DNA from: Rallus limicola
Taxonomy: Eukaryota; Chordata; Aves; Gruiformes; Rallidae
Direction: 5' to 3'
Assembly: GCA_022605955.1 (NCBI GenBank)
Contig: JAKCOZ010000003.1
Location: forward strand, 63,957,939-64,021,938
Length of the DNA stretch: 64,000 nt
Positions 38,642 to 51,082 of the stretch are shown in pieces. The notes under the pieces are model-generated. The model saw nothing but the letters and a program-made list of their open reading frames with translations. It searched no databases and was not told the DNA's origin. The first letter of the stretch is position 1; each line of letters begins with the position of its first letter. The position numbers and the translations under genes were made by a program.

Positions 38642-39910
38642 AAAAGATCAGATTCATTTTTACACTTTGCTTATGCACAAATCTGAAATGTAATAAATAC
38701 TAACATTCATTGAAATTGTAACCACAAACAGGGAACTCTTCTAAAAACTTTAACAGCTAGACTAAATCACAAATACCTTGAACAAATTTTGAGGCAATTT
38801 TTGAGTGGGATTGCATTTCCTCTTTAAACTTGTACAAATACATACCAACTTGTGTTACATGCTTATTTCTAATTCTTTCTACTGTCTTTTTAAAAAGAGA
38901 ATCACATCTGCTGGAAGATGCAGCATATAAATAAACTCTGAAAGTATCCTATCTAGATCCTAAGAAGAGGGCTGTGCTTAAAAAAACCCCAAAAGGCAGC
39001 ATATCCTGCTAGCAAATAAATAAATAAATTTTGAAACAGACCAAAAAAATGCTGTCCCAATTTTGATCACATTAATCAAACCCATCACATTGGTTCCTAC
39101 TGCGCATTTCACTTCTTCATTGCAATAATCTTTTATTCTTCACTACCAGCTGCAGAATCTCTTGAAGAAGTGGCTTTTTCCAAAAGATAGGTATATGTTG
39201 CTTGATACATATGGACTGTGGTTCTTATTTTAGATTGTAAATACCCTTATCACCATCATTAGTTTGAGGGGAAAAAAAAAGAGTAACAACCACTTGGAAA
39301 TAATAGAAGGAAGAGACATTACTGCAGCAGCTACTGCAGCAGATGCAGTCTGTAGAGACCACCTATTTTAAAGGATGGGGATGAAGCTGCTGTTCATTTA
39401 TTGACAGTCAACATCTGTGACTGGTGAGTTCTCTATATAATTCATTTTGAATAGAAGCTTTTCTCAACTTCTGTTCAACCACGCATCTAGCATAGTGGGT
39501 AGGCAGTCATCATCTCTGGTAGCTTCCAGGCTGGTACATGTCTTAACTTTTGTGAAGTGCCTGCTTGTGAAGAGAAATGTAACCTAGTGTCTAGTAGCGT
39601 ATTAAAACTCATGTCACAGTTGACTATATAGGTTTCCTATAGAATAACTTGTTGAGAAAATAGACATAGTCCTTTTATTCATTATCTTGGATTTCACGAA
39701 TCCAAAACTCTCAACAACACAGTTAACATTTTGTTCAACTCTGTCTGTTATGGTCTTTTATGAATTTTAAGAAACAGTCACCTGTAAGACTTTCTAGTTC
39801 CTTCATGTTTTGTTTCCCATTTTTCTCTGAATTTCATTTAAAAAAAACAACAGAAAAACAAATCAAAGCAAAGAAAAAACCTCAGGAAAGAAATCATAAC
39901 TTCATTTTAC

Positions 39911-39934
39911 GCACACACACACACACACACACAC
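39911..39934. repeat. CA microsatellite (about 12 copies)
   Basis: Uninterrupted CA dinucleotides preceded by GCA and followed by TATGTATA. This is a standard vertebrate microsatellite. Confidence 0.95.
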
Positions 39935-40469
39935 ATATGTATAAATATAAAATTAGAATACTTCCTCTTAAAATTGGAAGGGTGATCTTTATGAACTATA
40001 AAATCTGTAACAAAACTTCTGATGCTGCACCAGGACAAAGTTATGTTACTATTGTATCTCTTTAAGGGTATTAAGCATCTCCTCATTTACAAGAAAGGGT
40101 ATTTCTGTAGGGTGCTTCAGAGAAAAAAGACAAGCTGCATTTCGTTGTGCCAACTGGAATGCGTGAAAATGAGCCTATTGAGACTATAGCAATAATAAAA
40201 GGGCCAGATTCATTAGCTTAGAGTCATCACTGTGCTAACTATGTTTACTTAGCTTTTGGTCATCTCATCGCACGTTAAGAGAGATCTCCCACCCACCTGT
40301 ACCACTTTGGCCACATGTAAACATGTGCCAAGCTATGTCTTTTCCTTAAGAGATAAAATGTCAGCCAAAACACATCTGAAAAACAGTCTTCTGATTTTGA
40401 AGATATCAAGTGATGGAGAAAACAGTTCCCCTCAGTAGTTTGTGCCGCTGGTTAATCATCTCCTCTGTT

Positions 40470-41300
40470 GTGCCTAATTTCTAATTTGAATTTGTCTGGC
40501 TTCAGCTCCCAGCCATTAGTTCTTGATGTGCCTTTCCCCGCTAGATTAAAGAGCCCATTAATACCCAGCGTTCTTCCCCTGTGAAGGTACTGATATGCTG
40601 TACTGCAGTCACCTCTCAGTCTTCATTTTAATAGGCTCAACAGATTGAGCTCTTTAAGTCTTTGTGAAGCATTTTCTCTGGACCTGAAATCATTTCCATG
40701 GCTCTTTTCTGCACCCAGCTCATTTTTTTTAATAAACTCCTTATTTTTATTCATGCAGATGCTCACAATTATATTCTACTATCAGTCCTATGAACACTGA
40801 ATGCTGAAATAAAATATTTTCTTCACTCCTTCCCCCTTCTTTCCTATTTATGCAACCCAGGATCACACAAGCTTCTCTTCTATCAGTGCCACTCTTAAAA
40901 CCATCATGACACTTATCTTTTTCAAAGTCTTCTGTTTCCAGCATCTTGTGCATCACTCTGTGTCTGGGGTGCATATGTTGTTCCCACATATACAATTGCA
41001 TTTAAAGAAACCAAATACGGTTTGGTGGCAGACACTGTTTTACCAAGCAACCCAGATGCCTTTGTATGGATGCTTGGTTACTGTTAATATTTATCCCTCT
41101 ACCAGCTAATGGAAGAATAAATATTGTGTCATATGCAAATTGTATTAGTAATGATTTTATATTTCTTTCCAGCTCCCTGTTTAAAATGTTGATGAGCATT
41201 AAGCCTTTCTCTAAACTTCTAGAATTCATTGGCAATTCTGTCTTGGTAACATTTTTGGTTTTCTCACCCAAATTCTGGTCAGTTAACCAGCTCTCAGGCT
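40470..41300 (-). mobile_element. Ancient CR1 lineage, diverged copy
   Basis: On the plus strand one reads, in order, 'agattaaagagcccattaat', 'cctgtgaaggtactgatatg', 'cagtcacctctcagtcttc', 'gattgagctctttaagtc', 'catggctcttttctgcaccc', 'gttttaccaagcaacccaga', 'attgtgtcatatgcaaattg', 'gtttaaaatgttgatgagca' and 'gtcagttaaccagctc'. This is the collinear order of the 3' half of old CR1 elements known from turtles and crocodilians, in minus orientation. High divergence and gaps set it apart from the younger avian CR1 copies nearby. Minus-strand frames here (41002-41271) are shattered reverse transcriptase. Confidence 0.75.
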
Positions 41301-42473
41301 ACTAGAGAGAGCTGTGTGTGCTCTGTTAATGCTCTGAAGTACATACTTTTAATCAAAATGTTATGTTGAAATAAGAAATATTATAACATATACTATGGTA
41401 GTAGAATTGCTATTACCAAGCAACTTGTAAACCCTTCTCAACATAAAAGCAGGTTTTCTTTGTTGGACCTATTTTCCATAAATATTTAAATAAATATGTA
41501 AATAAATAGCTTTTGATTATATTTGCTGCGTGTCTTGTAAAATTTTCAATTCTTTACCCAGAAGTGACATTTTGCTTTATTTCTTTTTAAAATAATCTTT
41601 ATAGAATGCCAGGCTTGGTTATTTTTTTAGGTTTTTTTCAACCACCACCCCCACCTTGCAAATTAACATTAATAGGAAAATAGGCACTTAAGACCGGTGC
41701 TCAGGTTCTTGAGATGAGAATTTCATCTCCCCTGATTTGTAAATGTCTATGCCTAGAAATAATATTTCTCTATCTTTATTAGTTACTACTGGACTGAAAA
41801 GTACTTCATTGACCTCATCTGATACAAGTGCTTCATATTGCCTCTTTCAAATATGAAAGCTAACTTTTCATAGGAAATGTCTCTTTTTGTGCATCCTTAT
41901 TATCATTTTGTATATTACTGTTTAGTAATGGAAATATTCTACTCTTACGGCCTCTTTTAGTCCCACTACACTTAAAAAAATTGTTCTGAGCCCTGCAAGA
42001 AGTATTTTTTTCTTGAGGCCTTTATGCATTTTCTTTACACTTTAGCTTCTATTCCAGAGAAACCAGGATACTCATTATTAGGATATTCAGTTAACGTATT
42101 GTTATTGTTGACTCTACCTGGTTCAGATGAGCTTGAGCTTCCAACAAGCACTGGAAATGTTTCCAGGATTGAGCCATTACAGATAGACTGCTTTCAAGAC
42201 TTTCAATTGCTAATAGATCCATTTGAATAAATATTATAACATGCAAAATAGCAGGGGCTTTACTGTGATGCTTTATAGTGCAAAATGTATTCTAAAATTA
42301 AAAAAAAGGGATATGTTATAGTTAGCAATGCTCTTTAATTTCTATTTTTTTTACTATTGTTTCATCTTATATCTAATTTTTTTTCCCACTTAAAACAAAA
42401 AAGACAAAAGATTTAGGGCATAAACATTACTTGAAACAGTAATTTTCAGTCTGTAAACCTGTAACTGACCTAC
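41301..42473. other. Unassigned AT-rich DNA
   Basis: Nothing recognised: AT-rich, T-tract-rich sequence without notable frames. Confidence 0.5.
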
Positions 42474-43144
42474 TGTCATGGTTTCAGCTAGGATGCAGTT
42501 AATTTCTTTCCAGCAGGCAGTGTAATGCTATGTTTGGGAGTTAGGATGAGAACAGTGCTGATAATACACTGATGGTTTAGTTGTTGACAAGCAGTCAAGG
42601 ACTTTTCAGTTGTTCATACTTCCCTGCTAACAAGAAGGTGGGGGGGTACACAGGGAGGGGACACATCCAGGACAGGTGACCTAAACTGGACAAGGAGGGT
42701 ATTCCATACCAATTCCATCATGCTCAGCATGAAGGGAGGCTGGTGGGGGAGGAGCACTCAGCTCCAGGACATGTGTTTTTTGGGGACAGTCCAATTTTGG
42801 GAAGGCTCTGAGCTGTATGGCCCAAGTTGTGCGGTTTGGTGAGAAAACACCAGTTTCAAATATTTTGCTATGGAGTGATATTATTATTATTATTACATCT
42901 ATCCCTCTGCTATCCCAGTAAACTATCCTTATTCCAACCCACGAGATTTTGGTTTTCCTGTTTCTTTTTTCCCTCCCTTTCCACATCCCCTATTCCACAC
43001 TACACTCACCCCAATCCCCCACCTCCCTTGGACTCAATGATCTCTTGAGGTCCCTTCCAACCCCTACAGTTCTGTGATTCTGTGATTCTTAGACCGCTAG
43101 AAGCTGCTTGGTGCCCGGCTCTTGGCTGGGGAAAAACCATGACA
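42474..43144 (+). mobile_element. Solo LTR of an avian endogenous retrovirus (family B)
   Basis: Termini are TGTCATGGTTTCAGC at 42474 and AAAAACCATGACA ending at 43144, i.e. TG...CA with matching inverted ends. Inner landmarks of a well-known bird LTR are present: 'ggatgcagttaatttctttc', 'ggttagttgttgacaag'-like sequence, 'gggacacatccaggacagg', 'attccataccaattccatca' with 'tgctcagcatgaa', 'agtaaactatccttattcc' and 'caacccacgagattttgg'. The flanking 5-mers are CCTAC and TCTAC, a 5-bp target duplication with one change, as for ERVL-type elements. There are no internal genes. The TATA-like word expected after 'gctcagcat' is lost. A CR1 tip splits the 3' part (43028-43089). Confidence 0.88.
43028..43089 (+). 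mobile_element. CR1 3' tip nested inside the LTR
   Basis: 'ggactcaatgatctcttgag', 'gtcccttccaacccctacag' and then TTCTGTGATTCTGTGATTCT are the standard CR1 3' end. LTR sequence resumes immediately with 'agaccgctagaagctgcttg'. The CR1 tip therefore inserted after the LTR. Confidence 0.85.
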
Positions 43145-43426
43145 TCTACTCATGGCCTCAGCTTTTGTCTCAGATGCTACGGCAGTTTGGTCAAATAGAA
43201 ACATCTCCAGATTCACAGGAGATCCTGACTCCTCATCATCCCTCCTTCCCTTGAGGCTGATGTATAAATAATAAAAAAAAAGGAAATATTTATATTAACT
43301 GGAAGCCCAAAAGCAGAAACAACACTGAACTTTTCAAGAATATTGTAGTGAAAAATGTATTGAAGATACAGTCACTTGGACAAAAATTTGACCCTATCTT
43401 TTATTATTATCATTATTATTATTATT

Positions 43427-43484
<58 letters not shown>

Positions 43485-44597
43485 CTGCAGTATCTTTCCC
43501 TAAAATTGCAATGCAGCAAACCAAAGCCTATGTTACCAATTCTTGGGCCCAGGAATTTAAGGTGTTTTTGCAGTGATAATTTTTGATACTTCTTTCTTTG
43601 TTGCAACAAAACATTCTCCTTTTTGACACAGACGGGAGAAGATAAAGTATGAAAGTACTGAAAGATCCTCTCCCTAGTGCTCAAACATGCACAAAACTGC
43701 ATAAGTATTAGTCTGAATAGGCATTACAACTTCTTGAATTGTTTTCATGGGACATTCTTTCCCTGTGTACATCTATATGTATTTGTATGTATTTTATATG
43801 TAATTATGTATAAAAATTGATTGAATGTGCATCACCAATGGATATATATGTATCATTCCTTCTATCCTGCTTTCTACATTAACTATTGGGAAATTTTGAC
43901 TTTTCTTGATTAAAATTAACTTTATTGTTATTTAAATGTATATTCACATATGAGTGGACACACATGTGTTTTCCTGAATTAACTTTTATCAGATATGTCT
44001 TCTCAAGTTTCTCAGGCTCTTGCCTAAACCAAAACGTCCTGGTCCACAAAGGCTGCCTGAGGGGCTGTAAGAACATGGTCCACATTGTCAAAGTTACAAG
44101 TTAAAGAATTTTAAATGGACGGTGTGAGAATAGGTACAGGAGATAGCTGTCATTTTACCATACAGCTTATCTTGATATTTTTTCCTCTTTACATTCTCAA
44201 CCTTAACATGGCTTGAACTTTTCTGGAAAAACCTATTCAAAATGGGATCTTGCAGCACAGATCATGTGATAAATGGGATGCCTCTGAGGAACATAAATCT
44301 GTGCTGGTGCATCCTGATGCAGAATTGGTGTTGATGCTAGCATGCTGTTTTCCCAAATGCTTCCGAGTCCTTTGGGCTTGACATGAAGGTAAGGATTTAT
44401 CTTCTAATCTCAAAACCACTTTTCTCTGCCTGGATTAGCCATGAGCAGGAAAGTCATTAACATTTATGAACTGGGGATTAATAACACTCCAGAGCATATT
44501 ATGTGGTCTGTTTATCCCCTGCCCAGCCCCTTAACCTATGTCTGAGATAGGTAGAAAGCAAATTGGTAGCACAAGCCCCTACTCACTTGGCAACTTA
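43145..44597. other. Unassigned DNA with a trinucleotide repeat
   Basis: Apart from the ATT/TCA microsatellite at 43402-43484, nothing is recognised. The 102-codon minus-strand frame at 43394-43702 is opened by the repeat. Confidence 0.5.
43402..43484. repeat. Compound ATT / TCA microsatellite
   Basis: About nine ATT-type units (43402-43427) run into 19 uninterrupted TCA units (43428-43484). On the minus strand these read as a run of Asp codons, and on the plus strand as Ile. Both reflect the repeat, not a protein. Confidence 0.95.
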
Positions 44598-46185
44598 ACC
44601 AAATCAAAAAATAGCTGAAGTTGGAAGTGATCTCTAGAGATTGCCCAGTCCTAACCCCAAGTCAAATAAGGGTCACCTGTAGCAGTTTCTTAGCACCATG
44701 TCCAGAGGGATTTTGTCTATGTCCATGGATGGAGACTACACAATATCTCTACACAACTTCTTTCAGTATTTGATCGCCTTCACAGTTAAAGTGCTGCGGT
44801 TTTTAATGTTTAAATGAAATTTCATGTGTTTCTATTTGTGTCCATTGCCAATCCTATGCAAACTTGCTAAGAGTGCATTGTCCTTTTAGTCAATTAATTA
44901 ATACAAGTTTTAAAAAGTACTTACCCTCATTATAGACCCTTTGGGTACACCACTAGTCTAGTAACTGGCCTCCATGGACTTTGCTCATCACAAATTCTTT
45001 AAGAACAGCAGTTAAGTGGTTTTCAGACCACCTCACCGTCTTGTCTTTTTAATCGGCCCATATTTCATCAGCTTGTTAATGGGAGACAATGTCATAAGCC
45101 TTGCTACAAGCAAGAGAAACAAGATTCATAGCTCTTCCCTTGTCCACCAAGCTAGTCTTTTCATCACAGAATGCTATCAGATTTCTCAAGCATGATTTCC
45201 CCTTTATAAATCCACACAGACTACTCCCAAACAACTTCTTATCCTTTATGTGTTTAGTTTCCATGGTTATTTGCTCCACCATCTCCCCAGGGATAGATGC
45301 AACATTAACCACCCTACAGTTCTCCAGATCCACCTGACTGTCCTTGAAGACAAGAATGATGTTTGCTTCCTGAGGAATATGTCTTCACCAGTTTCTGTGA
45401 CCTTTTAAAGATTATTTGGGAGTGATCTCACAATAACGTTGACCAGGACATTCAATATTTGTGGGTACATCCCATCAGGTCTCATGTTCTTGTGTGTTGC
45501 CAGCCTATTAAAATGTTCTCACCAAGAGCAAAGCTTCCTTGCCCAGAATTTCTGACAGCTCCTAGTGATTCTTCAAGGGCCTTAGAATTCCTGATGTTAA
45601 ATCTCAACAGTAAAGAAAAGGCAAATAAAACACTGAGTAATGCAGCCTTTACCATGCTTCAAGTATCCTGCCTCATTCAGAAGCCAGACAAAGTCTGGTA
45701 GAAGTTTTCCTTTTGTTTATGAAAAAAGGCTTTCTGTTTGCCTTTCACATGTCTTGCCAGAGTCAGCCTCAGGTGGGCTTTCCTAACATCCTCACTACAC
45801 ACAGTCTCTATATTCCTCCTCATTTGCCTGACCCTTGTACAAGCCACTTGTACACTTGTTTTTAGTATCTGAGTTTTGTCAGAAGGTTCTTGTCCATCCA
45901 TGCAGGTCTTCTGCCTTTAGTTTGCTACTAGTTGTGATGGACTGTTCTAGTGCTTGGAGTAGGTGGTCTTTTAAATTCAACCAACTATCCTGGACAAAGC
46001 CTCTTTTCAGCTTTGTATCCCAAGCAGGATACAACAGGCAGTTGTACAATGTCTCCAAGCATTACATTATCTCCAAGCAGGTCCCTGAACAGGTCAAAGT
46101 CTGTCATCCTGATGTCCAGGCTTGTGACCCTGATGTTTGGTTTGTCATGCTTCTGAACTTCACCATCTCATAGTCAGTGAAGTCT
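44598..46185 (-). mobile_element. Diverged, internally deleted CR1 (about 1.6 kb)
   Basis: In minus orientation, the 3' end lies at 44610-44880 ('gaagttggaagtgatctcta', 'agggtcacctgtagcagttt', 'tgtgtttctatttgtgtcc'). Then comes reverse transcriptase from about 44930 to 45480 ('ggtacaccactagtctagta', 'ggagacaatgtcataagcc', 'atttctcaagcatgatttcc', 'caccatctccccagggata'), and the ORF2 linker to about 46185 ('ttcttgtccatccatgcagg', 'aagcaggtccctgaacagg'). The minus-strand frame at 45076-45333 contains a FIKGKSCLRNLIAF line typical of CR1. A block of reverse transcriptase and thumb is missing near 44880-44930. It is older than the 29306 copy by eye. Confidence 0.88.
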
Positions 46186-48963
46186 ATTTGCCTTTAACCT
46201 TCACTTCTTCAGGTATGCCATTCCTTAGCTAGTGTCTACCTCTCTCTAAGAGTCAGTCTTAGAAAGAATGATGAGCCTGATCCAAGGGATATGAAGGTCA
46301 ACAAGAAGATATTCAGACTTTATGCTTTACAGATTACTTTTGATGACCATTTTTTTTAAGACAAAAAGATAGAGAACATCAAATTTAATCAGTAAAAAGA
46401 AAACTCAAATCTAAAAAATGAAGGGTATCCTTCAGGTTGTAAAGACTAAAATCTTGATGGGCTGTTGAAGTCCTTTCTTCAGGAACACAGGAAGATTAAA
46501 TATCTGTACATGATCATAAAAAGCCCTTCATGAAAGAAAAAAAAATAATCAAGGCTAAAGCACAAAAATGCTACCCCTTGCCTTAGCAACCTCTGCACTG
46601 TGAATTGCAGTTAGCATTAGAGAGTATTGAGTAAAAATGCCATTAAAAGTTTACCTTATCTGGGCATTGACCAATTGTCAGTATGAGAGAAAGTATACTC
46701 ACTTTGGTAGATGTGACTATGTCAAAATATTGTCACATGGAGTCCTGATGTACTTGGGGTAAAATGTCTGAAATGACTGGGAGATTTGTCATTCTTTTCA
46801 ATACAGTTTGGATTCATCTGTCACCAATTCATTTTAAGAAAATCTCTCATACTTTGACTTTATAAACCAAAGACCCATAGATCAATCCATTAATGTGCTG
46901 TGGATCAAATTTACAGAATTCTTTGCATTTGTTAAAAGGACCTTCTTTTTAAAAAAGAATTAATTTTGGGTTGCTTTTTGGACACCTCTCTGATAATTAA
47001 AGTCTAAACTTCTCAACAGAATGGAATGGTAAAAGTGATACTCCTTACAACAAATGCCAAGAGTAAATATTATGGAAGAAGTTTAATCTTGACATTTTTT
47101 TAGGTATAAAATAAATAAATAATACCATCTTGAAGTGGTTTGTTGGTTTTCCTGTTAGTGTTCTTTCATAGAAGTAATTTTGTAGGTCCAGATTAATTTC
47201 TGGTGGAAGCCTATGAAAAGCTCTGCATCAACAGAAGGGATAGATTTGTTTGGTAATCTTTTTTCATTCCAGTCAATGATAAGCCCAGCACTTTACTCAC
47301 TGTTTCTCTTTGTGAGTTAATACACAGTATTGGATTTCCTCTTTGTACTTGGATTCTTTCATTGTGTAGGCATTTGTGGGTTTTTTGTCTTTTTTTTTTT
47401 CCTTTTTTGTCTTTTTTTTTTTTTGTTGTTCACTTATTCAGGGGATGAGGCAAAGGTGTTATTACCAAAAAAGCCTTCAAGAAACATCTTTTAAAAAAAA
47501 AGCCAGAAGGAAATAAGTAAGCAAAAAGCTCAAACACAACCCCAAACAAACAAATTTAGAGTAAAGTATGTTTCTCCTTGTACTAAGCAGCATTTTACAG
47601 CTAATAGTGGTTGTTGCATTGCTGGACAGGTTATTTGAATTATTAGTAGCTAAGGACAACATGTAATTATCATGATGTAAATCACAACAGAATTGAGGAA
47701 GAGGAAAGAGAAAGGACAAAGGACAGAGAAAGAAGAAAAGAAAGGACAATGTCAACAAATAATGGACTGTGTTTTTCAGTGTTGTGAGTCACACATATGC
47801 TTTCATTAACAAGTACAGACTAATTTCTGGTCCTATTTACTATTATGTGCTTCCAAAATACTTACAGAACAATTTTGTATTATTACAATGGGTTAAGATC
47901 AGGATCATGTGGGAAGAGTGAATGATATGTCCTTTCATACACTGAGACGTTTTCTTGCTTGGTCTGCTCTGTTGGTTGAGGTTAGGAGTCATATTCTAAT
48001 TTGTATTTAATATGCACTAAATAGTAAAATTAAATCTAGCTGAGGGTTCTGAAATTGTCGCTGTTACTGGTCAATTCACACAGCTGTCTTCTGGCATTGT
48101 ACCCTTTCGGTTTCAGGGTACAGCAATCTGATTTCTGTTACACTGAACCAATTAAGTATGAGGCCTGGTCCAGAACATCAGCACTGATCACACAGGAACT
48201 TAAGTAAATGTAAAGCTTGTCACATTTTGAAAATTATCATAACAAGAAAAGAACCAAAATAGAATATACAAATATATCCTGTCCTACATGCTAATTATTT
48301 TTTCCTAATTTTTATTATTTCTTTCTATTTCTGTGCTGAAGAAATAGCTGGACAGAGAGCTGCCTTTCAACAGAACTTCATTCTGTTTTAAGACTCATGA
48401 GAAGAATCCTCTAGTGGCACCTGTTTTCTTCCATAGATCATAGAGATATTCTATATATTTCCTTAGAACTATTCATGTCTAACAGCAGATGACATGAACC
48501 CCACTTCATGTAGCTACAAAACTGCCCACTCATGTTTTGACCAATGTATTTTTAAAAGTAGAGGAAATGTATTTTCTATTTCACAGAAATTGCATTATTT
48601 CCATAGTTTTCATTCTTTATCTAGATAATAGTAATAGAAAATATGTGAAATTTATTTGGGAATAAGAGTGAAATAAAATAATTTTTCTTTGAAACCTGCT
48701 TTTTCAAAGAAAGTGAAGTGTTTCATCGTGATGTTTATATTAGATTGTATATACTAAAAACAGCTTTAAAATGATACGAAAAAGGTTGTACTTAAATGGA
48801 AACATCTGAACATTCTGTTCCACGACCAGATTAACAGAACAATCTTCTCAGATTTCTTCATAATGAAATTACAGTTCATAGATTTTTCACACTGGTGTGC
48901 AGTTTTGACAATCATTTTCAGAAAGAAAAGATTAGAGAGAGAAACAGAGAGGGAGAAATAGAG

Positions 48964-49137
48964 GGAAGGAAGGAAGGAAGGAAGGAAGGAAGGAAGGAAG
49001 GAAGGAAGGAAGGAAGGAAGGAAGGAAGGAAGGAAGGAAGGAAGGAAGGAAGGAAGGAAGGAAGGAAGGAAGGAAGGAAGGAAGGAAGGAAGGAAGGAAG
49101 GAAGGAAGGAAGGAAGGAAGGAAGGAAGGAAGGAAGG
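48964..49137. repeat. GGAA microsatellite, 174 bp uninterrupted
   Basis: About 43 perfect GGAA units, preceded by a purine-rich run of GA-type sequence from about 48917. Because a 4-bp unit contains no stop in any frame, it opens a 103-codon frame on the plus strand (repeating KEGR) and a 130-codon frame on the minus strand (repeating FLPS). Both are artefacts. Its perfection suggests recent expansion and high variability. Confidence 0.97.
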
Positions 49138-50078
49138 GAAAAGTTTGGAAGAGGACATCCTGATAGCTTTTTTTATATATCTCTATATTCTATTGATAGA
49201 AAATAACAACTCCACCACAAAATACCTAATCAGTTCACATGGGTTCCCTCTAGACACTTATCTACTCTAGTTCTTCCACACAAAGATTTAATTCTCTGTA
49301 TATAAAAGATACATTTTATTCAAGGATCTTTTACTTACTTACAAACTTTTATTCTCAAAACAGCTACAAAGTGTAGCTTAATTTATTATATATATTTTTC
49401 CTGTTCACATGTTAATCTGTAGAGATTTTAAATGATGTGCAAAAATGAAAAGATTTTGACACAGAATCCAGATTGAGGTATTGCCACATTAGATACCATT
49501 AGGCACCTCTCCCTCTCTTTTTAAGAAAGAAAAAAAGAAAAGTATATTCATCTTTTGTGTGTGGACAAATGTTACAGCTCAGCCATGTACCGTATGAAGG
49601 GAGAGGTTGCTCTATCATCTTGAAGGGATCAAAGAAAATTGAGGAAAAAAAATAGTGGAACATCCTACTTTTTCTTCTCCTGCATAAATAATGCAAGCCA
49701 AGGACAATTAGCATTTGGAGAGTGGTTCTGTGTCATATCAAGCACCACTTCAGAAGCCAAATGATATAGACAAGTCCCTGTTACAATGGAAAACACAGTT
49801 GGACAAAGGAAAATATTTCGTTTCACTAGGTAGAATCCTTTATTTAAAGGCCAGCAACAAAAGAGACAATGATCTTTGCTCCTGGACACCTACTAGCCAT
49901 TAATGGGAAAGTTCCTCTGAAAACATACACATACACTTACAACTTGAGCTCTAATGAGGGCTTTGCTGTTTGATGACGACACATCTGGCATGCTTTCAGA
50001 ACTCTGCAGTCCCAATTATAAAGCTGTCAAGCAGGAAAACCCATTACGGATCTGAGCTGCCAGAGCTTCGAAATGAGG

Positions 50079-50215
50079 TTGAAGAAAAAAAAAAAAAGGA
50101 AAAAAAAAATAGAAGAAGCAAAGTAAAGGGGTTAAAAATGAAGAAAAAAAGGAAAAATAAAAAGAAAGGAAAGTAAGGCTTGATTTGGGGGAAAAAAAGA
50201 AAAAAAAGAAAAGGT
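50079..50215. repeat. Purine (A/G) low-complexity tract
   Basis: Almost only A and G on the plus strand, with several A runs of 6-13. This is homopurine DNA of no obvious unit. Confidence 0.85.
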
Positions 50216-50851
50216 AAAATGCCTTTAAAGAAAAGTTGTTCCTAGAGCCCCCTATAATGTGACAGAGCTAATTTGTGCCTTCAAAGATCTAAAGAGCCTG
50301 TGAGCTGCAGGTGGCAAAGAGGTTACTTCTGGCATGGACTGTGGGCATCAGATAACATAACACAGAAAACTTCTGTCCCCTATGGAAAAGTTAATGAGAT
50401 CAACTCTTTTAGGATTCCCTAAAAAGAGTTCCTTCAACCTCACCCCATCCACATCTCATTCTTGCAGCCAAACAAAAAGTGTCTGGTTGAGTTTAATTGG
50501 CCAACCAATGCTTTGATAGCTGGGGTTTTTTCCTTGCCCTTGGGTTACTTAGTGTAGCAGAATTAGGCCAACTTGTTGAAACATGAATGTCCATTTAATG
50601 AGTTTTTTTTTGTTTTGTTTGGAGGGTGTGTGTAATTTTTAATTGCTATTGCAAAACTAGGTTTGCTAGAAAGTTTCCATTAAGAGCAAACATTCTAAAT
50701 CTGTCAGCTCTCTCAGTGTCAAGTCATGTCATCCATTCCTAGTGAGGGCCAAAGATTCCCCAAGGCAGCTCTAAGCAAATTATACATAGAATGAGAAGTT
50801 GTAGATCTGTTTTACAATATGGTATGATCTCATTTATGTATGTATAAAAGA

Positions 50852-51082
50852 GGGTAGATTCAGGTCAGGTATTAGGAAGAATTTCTTCCTTGTGAGGGTG
50901 GTGAGGCACTGGAACATGTTGCCCAGAGAGAAAGGCTGTGGAAGCCCCCTTCCTGGCAGTGTTCAAGGACAGGTTGGGTGGGGCTTTGGGAAACCTGTTC
51001 TAGTGGGGGCTGTTCCTGCACATGGGAGAGTGTGAAAAGTAGATAATCTTTAAGGTCTCTCCCAAATCAGTCTTATTCTACA
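50852..51082 (+). mobile_element. CR1 3' fragment
   Basis: 'gggtagattcaggtcaggta', 'ttaggaagaatttcttcc', 'tgagggtggtgaggcactgg', 'gttgcccagagag', 'ctggcagtgttcaaggacag', 'acctgttctagtgggggctg' and 'aatctttaaggtctctccca' reproduce the plus-strand 3' region of the same CR1 subfamily as the minus-strand copy at 29306-31170. The octamer end has decayed. Confidence 0.9.

Larger units (their letters stand above)
37621..40469. other. Unassigned AT-rich DNA with simple repeats
   Basis: No gene is supported. Simple repeats are the G21 run (38621-38641) and the CA repeat (39911-39934). An 89-codon minus-strand frame at 37886-38155 has no recognisable motif. Confidence 0.5.
46186..50851. other. Unassigned DNA with large simple repeats
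   Basis: No gene is supported. The GGAA microsatellite (48964-49137) and a purine tract (50079-50215) are listed separately. T-rich low complexity lies at 47390-47425. About 49840-50075 looks like possible conserved non-coding DNA (see findings). Confidence 0.5.

Noticed and set aside
43376..43702. Poly-Asp (minus) and poly-Ile (plus) open frames
   Set aside because: Direct readings of the ATT/TCA microsatellite, with nothing else protein-like around it.
45076..45333. 85-codon minus-strand frame with a FIKGKSCLRNLIAF line
   Set aside because: It is a piece of CR1 reverse transcriptase within the 44598-46185 copy, not a separate gene.
48766..49206. Open frames of 130 (minus) and 103 (plus) codons with repeating FLPS and KEGR
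   Set aside because: They are opened by the GGAA microsatellite, which has no stop in any frame; no gene is implied.
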